In this document: positions 22,600-36,633 of the stretch, piece by piece | Layout of the letters: each line of letters opens with the position of its first letter | Numbering within the stretch: position 1 is the first letter of the stretch | NCBI RefSeq assembly: GCF_949628215.1 | Contig: NC_134277.1 | Coordinates: forward strand, 55,128,918 to 55,192,917 | Reading direction: 5' to 3' | From: Phalacrocorax aristotelis | Taxonomy: Eukaryota > Chordata > Aves > Suliformes > Phalacrocoracidae | DNA: 64,000 nucleotides | Notes under the pieces: model-generated | Seen by the model: only the letters and a program-made list of their open reading frames with translations | Told to the model about the DNA's origin: nothing | The model's database searches: none | Made by a program: the position numbers and the translations under genes

Positions 22600-25500
22600 A
22601 AAGATTTGGGATTTATTTTAATGACAGGTATTTCTCTTACACGTCACAGAAACAAAAAACCAAAGACACAGAATAGTGCTTTAGACTGTCTTCCAGAGAT
22701 CAAATCCATCCTTACTGTCAGATCACAGCCTGCAAATGCCCCACAAACAGAGTTACTCCCGGCAAAGTACTATGCCACTTCCCACTTGAGAAAGAGGAAG
22801 AAGCCATACTAGTAATGAGCCAGAAAAGCCAACCCTTGCCTGGGATATAGTGAGAAAAGAGAATTTGACCCAGCCCTAGATTGCACATAGTATTTTGTAT
22901 ACAAAACATCAATGTGTGAACTGCAAAACCAGCCATTCTGCTAAATTCCCATGAGCCCTGCTGATGCTGTGAGAATTGGCTGGATTTGGTCACTTGCTCC
23001 ACGACACCTATTGTGAAGCTCAGGAAGGAGGTGGCTGGTGGTAGCTGCCTTGCCAAAGCACTTACGGGGAAGCAGGTTGGTCTCTGGTGTATGTTTGTAA
23101 TACCATTCATTGTAATAAGAAGGAAAGTACACTCAGCGCTATAATAGCATGGAAAATACAATTGTGTTCATTTCCCCAAAACTGGTGTAGGAAAAAGCAA
23201 GTCCTTCTTTTCAGTCCCCATTCACATAATGGTTGAGATGCAAAGTGACTCCTCAGTGGAGGGTCAGCGCAAAGCGTGGGCAATGACAGCTTTCTCGGAA
23301 GCGATTGGACTTCCAGCTCGGTTGTTTGCCTTGAAGGCCCAAAATACAAAAACACAAGGAAAGGTAGCTTCAAAATACTCTGTAAAGGAAAGAGTTAAAA
23401 TGGCAGATGAAATGAGGTTCTGTAATGAGTTAAAGGGAAAATGTCTCCGAGTTCTGATTAATGACCAGGGACACCTAGAGCTGCTTTGCCTGTCTCAGCA
23501 GTACATGACTGGTGCAGCAGGGTAATGTCTAATAACTAATCTTTGACACTAGAATTAAGTCATTTTGCAAGAAAGCAGGTCATTAGAAGCTAAATTGAAT
23601 TATAAGTAATACTATCTCTATGGAGGATTGTAAATTAATTGGTTTTTAACAATAACATTTCTGTATTTTATTAAAGCAGTGTAAGAATTCAGCGAAGAAA
23701 AGAATGTAGCAGATAAACAGGGCAGGTGTTGATGATGCAAATGAAATAGATGACAGATGGTTAGTAGCACGATCACTCACTGTGTGTGTATAATGGATAG
23801 AGGTAATCAAATTCCTTTGTGAATTGGTGACTTTCTTTACATCAAGAACTTTAACCATGCCGTGCTTATACAGCTTCTCCTTAAAAATTAACTCCACTCC
23901 TTGTCATTATGTGGAGGAGCAGGACACTCATATTTGCATATTGTCACAAACAAAAGCCAGGCGCGAAACGAAAACCCCACCTGCGCAACCAGCTATGTTT
24001 GTGAAGTGGTCGTGGGACTCTGAAGAAGCCTCTGTCATCAAAGAGAGGCCCAACCCCCAGAGCAGCCCAGGTGACCCCCAGTGTAAAGGCTTTTCTCCAG
24101 CCCTGTGGATGAAGCACTGGGCTGAATATAACCCCACGACATGGACGCTGCCCCCCCAAACCCTAGGTAATGGTTCTGTCTTGGAGGGAAGAGACAAGAT
24201 GACACTGCAGCAGAATAACACGACTGTTGCTTGCTGATGGGTGCTAAGCCTAGCTCAACCCACAACCAGTATACTGATTTTGGAGGAAGATTTATTTCAT
24301 AACATCACGCAGCTATGCCTAATGATTTGACATAGACTGCAAGAGAAAATTACCAGGCTCTAGATACAAAGATAACACATCATTATATATCCACCACACA
24401 CACATGCAAACACACCCAGGGAAAAAAGCAGAGAATGCTTGAGCCAGCACTTACTTTACTGAAAGCTGTCCTTGTTCTGAGCCAGAAAAATGAGCAAAAA
24501 AAATTGATCAAGGACTGCAGACACCATATCAGGAGCCAATCTATTAGCAGAGCAGTTTCCAGGATGTGTACAGAATGGACTGCTGACAGGGTAGATGGGA
24601 AATATTATCTACACATGGCACTTTCTTAGCACTCCCCATTTCATCAAAACAAAGCCATGCCTTTTCCATGGAAGTACTCTGCACACAGCAATTTTGGGAC
24701 AACCCCTGCAAGATATTTCTAGGGTCACTAGTAAGGCCAGGTTGACATTGCCTCGGTACTTGCTCTTACAATTACAAGCATAGCATTGCTACACCAAGGC
24801 AGCCTCTAGCTCTTCAGCAGAGTGGTGTTGTCAGGGTGGCATAGGGATGACTTAAAAGGGCAATGGTCTTGTTTTTGTGGTCTAGCAAAGTATTTCTGTA
24901 AGGATCTGTTTTGCTGAAGCACCTGCTTTGCACAGCCCTTCCTCACCCTTAAGGAGCAGAGGGCACGCCTGCAGGGGGAGAGAAGGGTAGTGGGATCATC
25001 TGCAGCATCGCTCTGCCACAGCCAGTTGTACACAGCCAAAACCTCTCCTAAACTCTAAGACAGCTCAGCATAAGGCTTCACTTGCTCTAAGGCTAGAGTA
25101 TTTTTTCCAGGGTCAACATCAGCTGCTTGTACCCTCCTCTGTCACCAGAATACTGAGCCTGAACAAATGCAGATCACCCACCATGCTTATGGAGAGCTTT
25201 GTAATATGATGATTTTTGTCCAAGTGCTAGAATATTTTGGTGATGGGTGTCCCACTACACACACACAGCTGTATACAACACTGGAAATCTGGACAATATA
25301 TCTGATGATTTGCTTAAAGTATGCAATATCTGTTGCATGTAACTTTTTAATATTTTGAATATTTTTTCTTGAAACCTTGAGTGTGCAAAATGGAAAATTA
25401 AATTAGCTAATGAAGAACCACAGAAAGGATTTTTTTTTCTATTTTACCTCTTTGTAGTAGAAACATACTTATTCAGTTTCTCTTACCAGCAGTACTTCAG

Positions 25501-28500
25501 TATGTGAAGTCAAGGAAAATAACCCATGCAACTGCATTTGTTTGTGAGTTAACATGGAAAAGTGAAATAGACACCTTTGAATAGAAAGAAAAGTCATTGC
25601 AGCATCAGAAAAAAAAAAGACCAACATGGTGCACAGTAAACACTGTGCTTGAAGCTAAATGTCAAGAATTTTAGCAAGCTTCTGTGGTGAGAGTACCAAT
25701 ATAAATGGATGCTAAAGAAAGTTTACTACAATTTATATTAGGGAATCAAAATACTTCTGTATGTTAGATGACAGGACACATTATTAAATATCATTTGTAA
25801 TATATCAAGAACATAGTTCTTGACTCCGTTTTGGAGCAGAATGTTTTGTCCCCAAAAAAAACATCTACTCCCTATTAAAATGAAATTGTAGCATGTTACT
25901 GTATCATTAGAACAGGGGAGATGCATGCACCGTCCAGAGATTAACATATGCAACAAAAGACTGGAACTACATTCAAGACCCCTTGATGTTTCAGTTTATT
26001 CATGCTGTATTTCTGTTTTATGATTCTTTAATATTATACAACCATTATTTTGGTTTATTCGTGTCTATACTTATGACTGACACCTGCAAACAATTTAACA
26101 AAGTTATTAGGGAATTTTATTATTTTTCCTATGGGAAAACTGCATATTTTACAAAGGAAAGAATGTGTTATTTATTTTGGGGAAGGCGAAACACAGACCC
26201 TCATGTTGTTAAAGAAACTGTGCATAAATCCTTTAATATCGTAAGTATGTGGAATAAAAAGGATAACTGTTACTGAATTAAAAAAAAAAAAAACCAAAGC
26301 CATTTAGAAAATGTTTTATCACTGCCTTTAAATTATATCTGTTTCAGCATAAGATCTTTGTTGTTGCTATTGTTGCTTCTGTTCCTTGCCTGCCCTGCAG
26401 AGACAAAACAGCAAAGAATGAGCTTGGTTATTTCTTTCTAGGAAGCAGCATTGACAACAAATTTCAAAATACATGGGCAGTGTATTAATGCTAACTTCGT
26501 GTTAAGTCTAACCTTGAATGAAAAGCAGTGGCAGTAGAAAATATGGCTGTTGCATTTTCACTACTGGTGATGGCTAACAACTAGAGAAGAAGGTACTTGG
26601 ACTCTCGGATGGCAGTCTGAGCTTACAGGAGTATTTCTTATTAAAAAAAAATTCATATAATGTATGCAATACAGAAACTAGCAAGGAACAAAACTGTATG
26701 CAGGAAACATGCACACCCTATTTTTATGATCAAGTTTCTGAGCTGAAGAATACTTTAAAATGAATGAGATTAGATCCCACATAGAGGTACTTAACTGTCT
26801 TGTGCTTTACCTGTTGCTCACAGGCAAATACAAAGAACGGTACCAAAACAGATAAATAACTGTGTGTGACCAGGGGTTTCTACATAGCTGTTAAAAAACA
26901 AACAAAAGTTGTAAGATAAGATCCCTATGACAAGACCAGGTCCAGGTGTACTCCAAGCTAGGGTCCTAGCTCATCAGAAACGAAGCCAATAAAGCATTTA
27001 ACTATTGCAAATGTTTAAAAAACATCTTACCACCACTATTTTGACAAACTGTTGTGTGGACATTTTATACAGATGAGAGAGCTTAGAATCACTTCCCACC
27101 AGGGTAAGAGTCCTCTCCTATGGGGACTGAAACTGTCTCCGTGCTGGTTGGAAGCTCTTTTAGGAGGGCACACAGTTAGCTCTGCATCATCCAGGGTTCA
27201 CAATTCTGCCCTGACATCTAAACTCACTGAAATTTGTGAGGAATGACACACTTAACAGGAATAGGAATTTGAATATTTATTGATTTTAGCTGCTTCCCCC
27301 CTGACCCTGCTGCGGGGGTCATTTTGACAAAAAGTTACAGATTCCCAAAAGCTGACAACATGCTGCACGAGACCTCAGTCATGCATTTCATATGCTTCTT
27401 AGCAACTATAGTACAGCCTCTCAACTCTGTTCCCATACTTCTTTGAGACCACCACAGAAAACTTATATTGAATAATATTTTACACCTCACTCACCACCCT
27501 AGGACAGGTGTTGGGGAAGGGAGGAAATATGTCCTATATAGTTAAAATGAATTAAGATAGACTTCAGGTGAGTAACCCCTATCTATCCTTGCGTATGCTG
27601 TGATAAGTGGGTCTTTGGAAGAATAGCTGAACTGCCAGATTAAATTTACCTTTTTGGAGTGCAAATCTCCTCTGGAATTACTGGTGGTGGAAAGCTGAAA
27701 CACAGAGGAAAGATAACGAGGAGGAGAAACACCCTTAGAGCATTTCTATTTCTTAACTTTCCAATATTCCTGCTACCGAAGAGGATCTAGAGAAACAGTG
27801 TGATCACCAGTTGCTTATTCATTAAAATCCTTACTTTGTGGGGAGGTGGGAAAAGGAAAAAACACAGAAGAAATAATAGCAAAGATATCTTTAATCTTGC
27901 TGATTCAAGGAATGCAAAATACCAAAAGAATCCCTCTTTCTTTTATAAATTACACAGGTCTTGTCTTTGAGATATTTTGGAAGACCCAAGAGCTCTCTGG
28001 GGTCAAAATAATGGTCTGCATTCAGAGTTGGATGCATCCCTATTCCCATAATAAACCACAGAGTAACTTGCATTTACACTATGCTGCAGTTGTAAGGATG
28101 AGTAATTCTGCATCACTTCTCTAGTGTGCTCCCTTCAGTGACAACTAAACACCTGCAAAGTGAAAAAGCACCAAATTATCACATTTTCTCCTTGACCCGT
28201 GCCATGCCCATGGGACTGGCCCTTGCACTGAAGCATTACTATTATAGTGGTCTTAATCTTCTCATTAGTGGTAGGCAGGAGCTAGCTGCATTTTGAGATG
28301 GGAACAGCAAAAACACACTTGCAGCAAAGGCTTGTTCAGAGAGGTTTTGGCTGCCCGTGAACTTCAGATGGAGGAGACTGAAGGGAATTGTCTGTGGGCT
28401 GGGAGAGCGCCAGCCATAGAGCAAGGGCTGGACGCTGGGGGACAAAACGAGACATCACTCTGTAACCTGCTACAGGTCAATGGAGGAAACTGGACAGAAA

Positions 28501-31500
28501 GAGCCCTTAAAGCAGGCTCTTGGGATCTCCTAAAACAGGTATCAGATTTTTAGAAACAATTTTAAAATTTCTAAGCAGGATTTACCTTTTAAAGCTGTTA
28601 CTGAGAAGTAAGTGTCTTTTCATTTTAATTTTTTTTTTTTAACTCAGAAAGCACATAATTTCTGTTACATTAACCTAATCTTGTGGCTGTTACATTATGT
28701 ATGATAGTAATGGACTTTCCTTGTTTGTCTTTAACTGGAATTTTGGAATAGGAATCCAACATTGAATAACTATCTTGTAAGGCTCAACCATCACCTCCTC
28801 TGCTAGGGTCAAAAGACTTGATGGGTCCTTTAAAACTGCTGAGGGATTTCAGACCGGAAGGGGCATTTGCTGCACTCCATGGAGGTTTTCAGAACTTCAC
28901 TGGACAAGGAGAGAAAGAAATGGCTGCCATGGCTTTAGGGGAAAGCAAATCACCAAGAAAAGGGAAGTGTTACAGTAAAGGAGTACTTCCTTCCCATGGA
29001 GAAGAAAAAAACCTCTCCCTAGACATGTGAGAGGCTTTAATGAGAAAACAAAAGTCAAAGATATCAAAAAATGGATGCAAAAGATTTGTCATGATCTAGA
29101 CCTAAACCATTTCCAGAAAAAATTGGCAGTCAGAGTAGCCAGCTGAAAAGACTGTGTGTGCCTGTCAGTAATTATATGACACAAAAGGTGAAGTTAGAGC
29201 TGCACAAGCCATAGAAAAGCTCATTTGTTCCTGAGAAAATCTGTAACCTAAAATTAGTGGTAGCCAGCACAATCCAGTGATATGGCATGCATATGTGATC
29301 TGTGATGTCCATAATGCAGTCACTCAAATATCTGATGGAAGGATTTTGAGTTGCTTTCACAAGAGCTTGAATGTTGCAGAGAAGGGAGCTGAAAGGAGAG
29401 CCAGCATAGCTATTGCCATAGGGAACTGCACGGGAGATGGGATGGAGAAGGTGCTATGGGAAAGACCTAGAGAGCAGCTGGGCGAGAGACACATGATAAG
29501 CCCAAGCAGAAAAAAAGAAGCACCTACACTGAAGCAAAATCAAAAGCATTTCAGCCTCTGCACTCGTTGATAATGAATAAGGGGAAGTTGCGTGGTACTT
29601 GTGCTGTTCAGAAATGACTCGAAGCAAAGCAGCTCTTTGCAGGCTGAATCTGAGTGGCAGCTGGTCAGCACGGGGAAATGCAAGCCTCATTGTAACACAG
29701 CCACTGCATCCAATGCTCTCATGGCAGTCTCACAAGGTACAGTTCCGCACAACTTTCTGCTTGTCAAACTTAAAAATAACATTGATTGATCAATACGAAC
29801 ACAATGCACATCTGCAGTTGCTTGTAAGCAACCTGCTGACTCAAGTGGAAACATTCAGTTGCAGTGGCACATGGACGTCCACATCCACACGTGACTTTTG
29901 GGAGGCAGTAACTAGAAGTGCTCTATCTACCTCCTTGCCCTGGGGCTCAGCTGTCACAGGCATTTCTGCTTTGGCTTCATCTCAGGGTCTCTTGATAGAA
30001 ATGACCAATATGGTGCCCTCACTACTCTGGCGTTTCGAGGAACTGCCATGTATTTTTCCACAGGTGACCCACAGTTGGTGGGAATGGAAGCTTCATGCAG
30101 CTGGAGGGCTACCTTGTAGGCTATCCTCATCATCTGCAGCTACAGCCTCCCGGTGTAGATGCACACAACACCACTCCTTGGAGAAATGACAATACCCAGG
30201 TGGTCAAATCAAACCAAGCATCTGTTTTTCTGATCTTTATTCTTTCCATAACTCTACATCTCCACTGAGCCTGACATCAGTGTCTAACCGTGCAGAGATT
30301 GTGCTCTGCAGCCGTCAGTTGAACAAAATGTCAGCAGGTGATGATTCATGCTTCATTGGTGCTGCGCTATAATTTAACAGCAGTATATACAAATTAGGTC
30401 TGCCTCCACTGTCTTTTTTTAAGAGAGGCAATATTATTTTGATGCTATTTTCCAGCAACCTCCTTGCTAGTGGTTAAGGGAGACTAGCAGTTACTGGTAA
30501 AAATCTTTACTTGAAATTAAGAAATGGTTCATGCTTATGATAATTTATTTATGGAAGTTACCGTGCCAGATATAAAATGTATAAGGAATTGACTCAAAAT
30601 GAACACGTATCTAGCTATGACATCTTCTAGTAAGAACATCTTGGGAAAAAGAGAATGTCAAATTAGGAGAAATACCCAGTTTTCCCCTTCTGAGATAAAT
30701 GTATGACTATTTTGTTCCATGCAGATGTGCAGCTACTTTGCTTTCCCCCCATCACTAGGTTCAGCAATTTTCCTTAAATTAGGCCACATTTCTGGCCTCA
30801 TCAACAACTTCCAACATTTATTTTTTTCTTAGGTCAGTACAAAAGAACTCTGTTATATCATTTACATATTTCAATTTCTATGTGACCTTCATTATACCAC
30901 TTGAGTACAATAAGAGTCACATTCCCAGTACTTTTAAGCAAAACTCCATTTTGTACTGAGATATTTTTTGAAACTAGTAAGAGGAGCAGGGAAGATGCTG
31001 TTATGCCCAGTATGTTTTAATTGGTTTTGCTGGGTCTCCTCCCAATGGCGGCCAATTGCAACCCACGTAGCAACCAAGACCAGAGTTTTACAGAAAAGTA
31101 TTTTGATAGTTTCTTTCGGGACTTTGCTTCATCACATTCTTTTCAAATGCTGAATATGACATATCCACAGCCACTATATGTCTCCCAGATTTGTATCATA
31201 TTTTTAATTATAGCTGGGGAGGGAGGGGGGGAAGTCTTGTACCATTGCAGGGACATAGGGAGAAAAGAGGAGGAAAAGAAAATGCCAAGCCAGTGGCGGG
31301 TGATTTTTCAGAGTCAGTTTCAGTAAAAGCTGATCCCTCACAAATAATGAGATGAAATGTTTTGCACCTGGTTACCTCTGGGAGATCAGCATCTACTGAC
31401 ACTGACTCCAGTTTTCACATCCACCTACTAAGCCCTAAACATCATCTTCTGCTTCAGCATGCTGGTAATCCACATTGACTGACGGCAAGCTGCGAATCTC

Positions 31501-31990
31501 CCATTCAGATCACAGTATTGTAAGAGAGCAGTAACAACAGCCTGAGAAGCGACAGTGAACAATTCAGTCTCAGAAATACTTTGACAACAAGCATAAACGT
31601 CTTTTGTTAAGTGTTTCAGCCACTCAAGCACTTGATTTACAATTACTCACCATACCGGGTTCTAAATATCTTACTCAAGGTTGTTGGATCAGGTAGCTAA
31701 GGAAGATGTTTAATTCCTCCGCCACATGTGGTGTATATTTTAAGTCTCCATATTTGTCATTATTTACATAACAGTTCATGTAAAGCTGGAAAATATTAAT
31801 AAATCTAGCCTTTTAGGACTACTCTCCAGATACAGAAGACAGCATTTTTCAAATATGAAAAAAAACCCCATAAAGCTAAAATAAACTTGTTCCTAAGGAC
31901 TAAGAAAACCCCTAATGTCTTCGGAAATGCCGTTCCATCTCTTTTTCAGCTTGTTACCAAAGAAGAGCAGATTTTGAATGATTAGCCCCA
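22600..31990. other. Long intergenic stretch, no gene seen
   Basis: Nine kilobases have no exon I can support. Open frames reach 196 codons (29599-30189 plus) but only from a TTG start, with no domain or repetitive protein pattern. A canonical G-quadruplex run lies at 31216-31231. A short inverted repeat AGCTAGG/CCTAGCT lies at 26956-26971. A-rich runs followed by ACC occur at 26280-26297. Confidence 0.5.
31216..31231 (+). other. Potential G-quadruplex
   Basis: GGGG-A-GGG-A-GGGGGGG supplies four G3 runs with one-base loops on the plus strand, the tightest quadruplex-type run in the window. No gene lies next to it. Confidence 0.6.
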
Positions 31991-32019
31991 ATGAGTGAAT
32001 TGCCTGCTGGGGTTTATAA

Positions 32020-32330
32020 CACTAAAACACGTTTCATTTATAAATGAAATGTTTTTTCAGCTTGCTGTCTCAAAGCAATCCCCATGCTCTGCTGTCTTAT
32101 GAAATATCATGCTTTAACATGTTGCTGATGCTTTATACATACTGACAGTCTTGTTTACTAAATACACGTATTGTCAATTGTGTTATCCCTAACCACATTA
32201 TAATCTCTATTTACACCAATCTAATTGGTACTGCTGCTAAGCATTATCAGTATTAATAACAGCAAATAAAGCACAGAAAATACAGCAAATATTTCCTCAG
32301 CTGAAGGTCACACTCTCCACTGACCTCCTC
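32020..32330. promoter_or_regulatory. Candidate conserved element with an 18-bp palindrome
   Basis: A perfect palindrome, TTTCATTTA followed by TAAATGAAA, lies at 32032-32049. The following 280 bases are unique AT-rich DNA with many ATTA/TAAT and ACAAT-type cores (for example TCAATTG near 32174, CTAATTGG near 32221). It is enhancer-like in texture. Conservation is not tested. Confidence 0.3.
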
Positions 32331-34479
32331 CCCCCTTTATGTCACTGAATTTAGGGCAGCAAGAATAGAGAAGTGCAAGACAAGACTGAATTTGCAGCTG
32401 ATTTCGTCCTGTGCCACTTCTCAATGTCCTGCCCTGCTTCAATCACAGGCAGCTTCATGCACAAAGGATTTACCCACAACCCCTTTGCAAACAAAGGTCT
32501 ACTCCGGTTTGACCTAGAGCCTATTGCAGTCAGAGAAGGCCCACCCCGACACTCTGTACCGAGCCTTTATTGTCCATCGCACTTTTATAATTATTAACCA
32601 GCAACAGTATCAGCTTAAGCTGTTTGAGTAGAAAACGCCTAGAACTGATTAGGTAGTAAGAGCCCTTTTCATAAAAAAAGTCACAGAAATAAGGTTCCCC
32701 GCTATACTTCATAGGATGTTTAAAAGAGACTACAGAAATGGTACCATTCTTTATTAAATGTTAAGTTGTTCTGAAAGAGTAGTTTCTAAGGGGACCCATT
32801 TAATTTCTAAACAGTCACACTGGGTTTCACCTCTTCTGAAATCCATGGGGAAAGAAGTGATAGAAATTGCATTTTAAAAAAAATCTGACAACGAGAGGGG
32901 AAAACATCTTGCAAGCACTGTACCCTCCCCAGGAAAAAAAAAGTAAAAAGGATGATTTAAACAAAAATTAAGGACAACTCACATTTGAATATTATATCTT
33001 TGGGCACAGAGCCAAATGCAGATGCATCTAGCCATGTTTTGGATTGAGGCCAAATTCTCTCAGTCCCAGTTGTTCAATTTTATAGCAAGTGAACAAAAGG
33101 GGGGGTTTGATATAATATGGTCGTTTGGTAACCAATGTTTGGGGGCTTGTTAAGGTCCAAGTGAGGGTGTTTATGTGAAAGGAGAACATAAAATTAACAC
33201 TGTGTTCTTCAAACCAAAGGATGATCTGTGTCATGTAGCACTGTATTTTGTGATCATTTCCAATAGCAGCAGGGCAGCTCAGCGCAATGATTTACAAGCA
33301 AACACATTGTGTCAATCCACTGGGTTTCACTTCACGACCATCTTGAAAAAAATCAAATCTGGACACAATATGCAGTGACAAACCCAAATATACCGCAGCA
33401 ATTGTGTATCTCTCCACAGGCAAACAAACACCTATAACAATGTTTTTATTCTTCTCTCATGGCATGGTTTAAAAAAAAAAACCAAAAACCTTTAGCAAAT
33501 TTCTATGTCTGGGAATATTAACATGCTAACATTGGGTTCTTGCTCCAAATTGCAATGCATTCACTGGGCCCATCTGACCTGACAGACGGGAAGGGAACCC
33601 GGTCTGGGATGAAGCAGAAGAGGCGATTACCAGCAACACAAGGGACATGCACCCTCCCTCTCCCCTCCAGCCACACTAATGCATTACATGGTGTGGAGGA
33701 TCACTGAGTGGGGAAGTGACAGCTGCAGAGGCAGCACCAGCCACCACGGACTCATGAGATATTAGCAGGTACGTTAAGGCTGATTCTGTCGGCATTCATT
33801 TCCTGGCTGTCCTCTCTGCAATGTGAAACTCTCCCTGGAAGGGTTTTGGGGCAGCAGAGGGGGAGCTGTATGTTCTGGCAGGTACCTAAAGTGACTGGGA
33901 CCAATTGAGGTGACAAAGGGCCTCTCTGCCACTGGCCCAGACCTCCATCACTGTGACAGTTTGGGGTGGCTGCTCCTTCCTAGGGTGAAAAAGAAACCCT
34001 CCCTCTCAATGCCTACTGGGAAACTAGTGAGAAGCTCAGTTAAGTGAGCAATTAATGATTAATAATTCTGGGGATTTATAGCTGCAGGGAGTTAGAATAG
34101 CTGGCCAGAAGGAGAATGAAGAGTCTTTTTGATGTCTGGGATATTTACAGTGACCAAAAAAAAACCTCTACAGGGGAAAACGCAGAGTTCCAACTTCCAC
34201 TGTTGCCTTTGGGCCAAATGGAGAAGCAACGTGACAGCCAGAGAGTAAGGATGGGCATTGGAGCATGAATGGAAGCAAGACCACCCCATCACCCAGGGCT
34301 GTCTTTGACTCCAAATTACTCTTCTGCAGAGAAGGGGAAGGGCAAGGCCAGCCCATCCATTGCTGTCGTGGCTGGCCCCGCTGGCTCAGTAATGCCTGCA
34401 ACACATCCCCACTCACAGGCAGACAGCAATAGGTCTTGGAGGACCATTTTGAGTGCTCTCCAGGCTGTTCTTGGGCACA

Positions 34480-34575
34480 ATTCTCTAAGCCTAAATTCAG
34501 CTTGAGTGCAGGCGGCTGCCTCACAGTTGAAGTCAATGAAGTTGCACCCACCTACACCGGATCTGAATTGACTCT
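34480..34575. repeat. Possible ancient amniote repeat fragment
   Basis: GTTGAAGTCAATGAAGTTGC (34526-34545) followed by ACACCGGATCTGA (34555-34567) resembles a repeat widespread in turtles and crocodilians, with a core like TGAAGTCAATGGAGTTACAC and a nearby ACACCGG. The call depends on recalled consensus over a short stretch. Confidence 0.4.
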
Positions 34576-35600
34576 ATTCATAGATATGTACAGGGTAGGA
34601 TATTCAAATTCTGTGGTTGCCAAAACTAGACATCTGTGTCAAAGCATTTGACAAGTGCACTGATATATGTCAGCAAATTGCCTGAGGTACTTGCTAAAAA
34701 ACTACAGTAACTTTCTCATCCTGAAATACTTCATCTGCACAATGATTAGAAAACGGCTATAAAGGCAAAATGCTAATAACTCCTGCTGGAGAATTTAACT
34801 GTATGCTCATATTGAAGAAATGAGACTGTAACTTAAGTTTTGTGTTATGTTCAAAAGAAAAATAATAAGGTTCAAGTACAGGACCTACAAAAGCAGCTCT
34901 ACATGCCAAGGATCTCACTGAGACCTGATGGTAAAAAAAAATACTTCTGCAACTTACCAACTCAGCCTGTAACTACTGCAGGAAATTCAAGGCTATCACA
35001 ATCATCAATTCCAGTGAGAAACCTCTGTGCAAAGTAACACTGATGGATCAAGTGCCCTGTCCTGTTCTCTGGCTAATAAATGAGTTGTGCACCAGATTGG
35101 TGCTTGAGGAATCCATATGCTGACATTCTGCCGCGCTCGCCTCAGCCTGGGCTGTGCTGCTTGTTGCTGGCATATCTGGACACCACATTTGAACGAGAAA
35201 AAAAAGCCAAACAAAAAGAAAAAAATCCCATTCTGTCTCCTTTTATTATCAAGGGAGCTTAGAGTTTCAAAGGTGTGGAAAGGGCCGTGAGAAAATTCTG
35301 TGGAAAGGAATACCCAAGACAGAAAGACATCACTTCTGTTTTTCAGGGGAGGAGGGGTATAATTTGGACTCTAGCAAGACACGATATATATGTTCTGTTT
35401 TGAAACGAAGATGGTTTTTACTCATACATCAATAAATGCAAGCTGTTAGAGAATACCAAAACAGCTCATCCAGGTCTTCTATCATTAGGATTTGTATTAT
35501 AATATATATTTTTATTTTTCCTCTGGCAAAAAACCCTAACTTGGAATTGCTACAAGACCACAATTCTGGGCTTTTCTTATGCCTTCACTGAGTAAACATA

Positions 35601-35643
35601 CAAGAAAACAAAACAAAACAAAAAACCCCACAAAAATAACCCA
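35601..35643. repeat. A/C-rich tract with (AAAAC)n
   Basis: Four AAAAC-type units are followed by AAAAACCCCAC and AAAAATAACC. It is one of the A/C-rich tract class in this window. Confidence 0.8.
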
Positions 35644-35979
35644 GCAGATATTTTGAACCCAGCCTAAATAATTAAACAAATTATGTAAAAATAAAAATAA
35701 AATGATAGTCACGGTGAATAATTAGAACAAAAGCATATCTCATAAAATAATGGAAATAAGATCGTTCTCCAAAACCAAGCACAAACAAAAGGCAGTTTTC
35801 CTAAGAATATGAACCCAGCTGGAAAAATTTAGTTAGAAAGTCCTTAACAACCCTGAGTAGCAGAGCAAATTACCCCAGTACACTGCAGTTGTGGCATGGC
35901 TGTATCCATTCTGAATAATGGATAGTATCTCTTCACAGCACTGACATCAGTTTTAGAGCTGCACTGCACAGGAGAGCTG

Positions 35980-36200
35980 TGTTTCCGAATTTACTGTAGC
36001 TTAAGATGTGTTACTCTGATAGCTGAAAGATTTAGTTCAGTAATTTTATGCAATGGGCAAATAGGCAGATACAGTATAATTTAACATTTATGAATTGCCA
36101 ATCTCATATAAATACTGTAAGGACTGCTGCGATTATCAAATTATCTAAAAGTAAATTGCAATTTGGGATGCTGCTTATTTGTTAAAGTGATTTACAAATA
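35980..36200. promoter_or_regulatory. Candidate conserved non-coding element
   Basis: Unique AT-rich sequence with TTTATGCAAT (36046-36055), AAATTGCAATTTGG around 36152 and TGTTAAAG/TACAAATAAAC stretches. There is no simple repeat. It is a low-confidence enhancer-like call. Confidence 0.25.
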
Positions 36201-36420
36201 AACATAAGCACATTGACTTAAAGAGTCTAACCCAGCGACTCAACAAAAAAGTTACTCTCCCTAGTACAGGTGTTTTCATAACTGTGATACATTAGGAAAT
36301 TTCACTGTGTTTCATGGACCTCAAATTCACCCTTCCTCTTGAAAACAAACTTTTGAGATTTTTGATGGAGAAGTGCCTAGAAGCCCTCTCTGGAGTTGGA
36401 GGTAAAATGCAATCATCAGC

Positions 36421-36496
36421 CGCATATATATATGTATATAAGCCACATTATGTTTTTATATGTGTGTGTGTGTTTGTGTACACATATATATATAAA
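36421..36496. repeat. TA/TG dinucleotide microsatellite
   Basis: An interrupted (TA)n (36424-36440), a TGTGTGTGTG run (36461-36472) and a second (TA)n (36484-36495) form one compound microsatellite. Confidence 0.85.
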
Positions 36497-36611
36497 AGCT
36501 ATAAACAATTTGGCTGGCTCACGTTTGGAGTTTCACTGAAGTTTAGCACAACCTGAATTCAGCACCCTAGTGTTTCTTATTTGGTCCACTAAAACCACTC
36601 TTATCAAAGAG

Positions 36612-36633
36612 GTTACACTCTAGTGAGTGTAAC
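36612..36633. repeat. Perfect 9-bp stem, 4-base loop hairpin
   Basis: GTTACACTC (36612-36620), a TAGT loop and GAGTGTAAC (36625-36633) form an exact inverted repeat. No T run or gene end is nearby, so it is not a terminator of the bacterial kind. Its role is unknown. Confidence 0.7.

Noticed and set aside
26330-26400. Acceptor-like pyrimidine tract ending in CAG
   Set aside because: No coding frame or donor partner follows; such tracts are common by chance.
29599-30189. 196-codon plus-strand open frame
   Set aside because: It starts at TTG, has no recognisable domain and no exon context; its length alone is within what a 64-kb window can give by chance.
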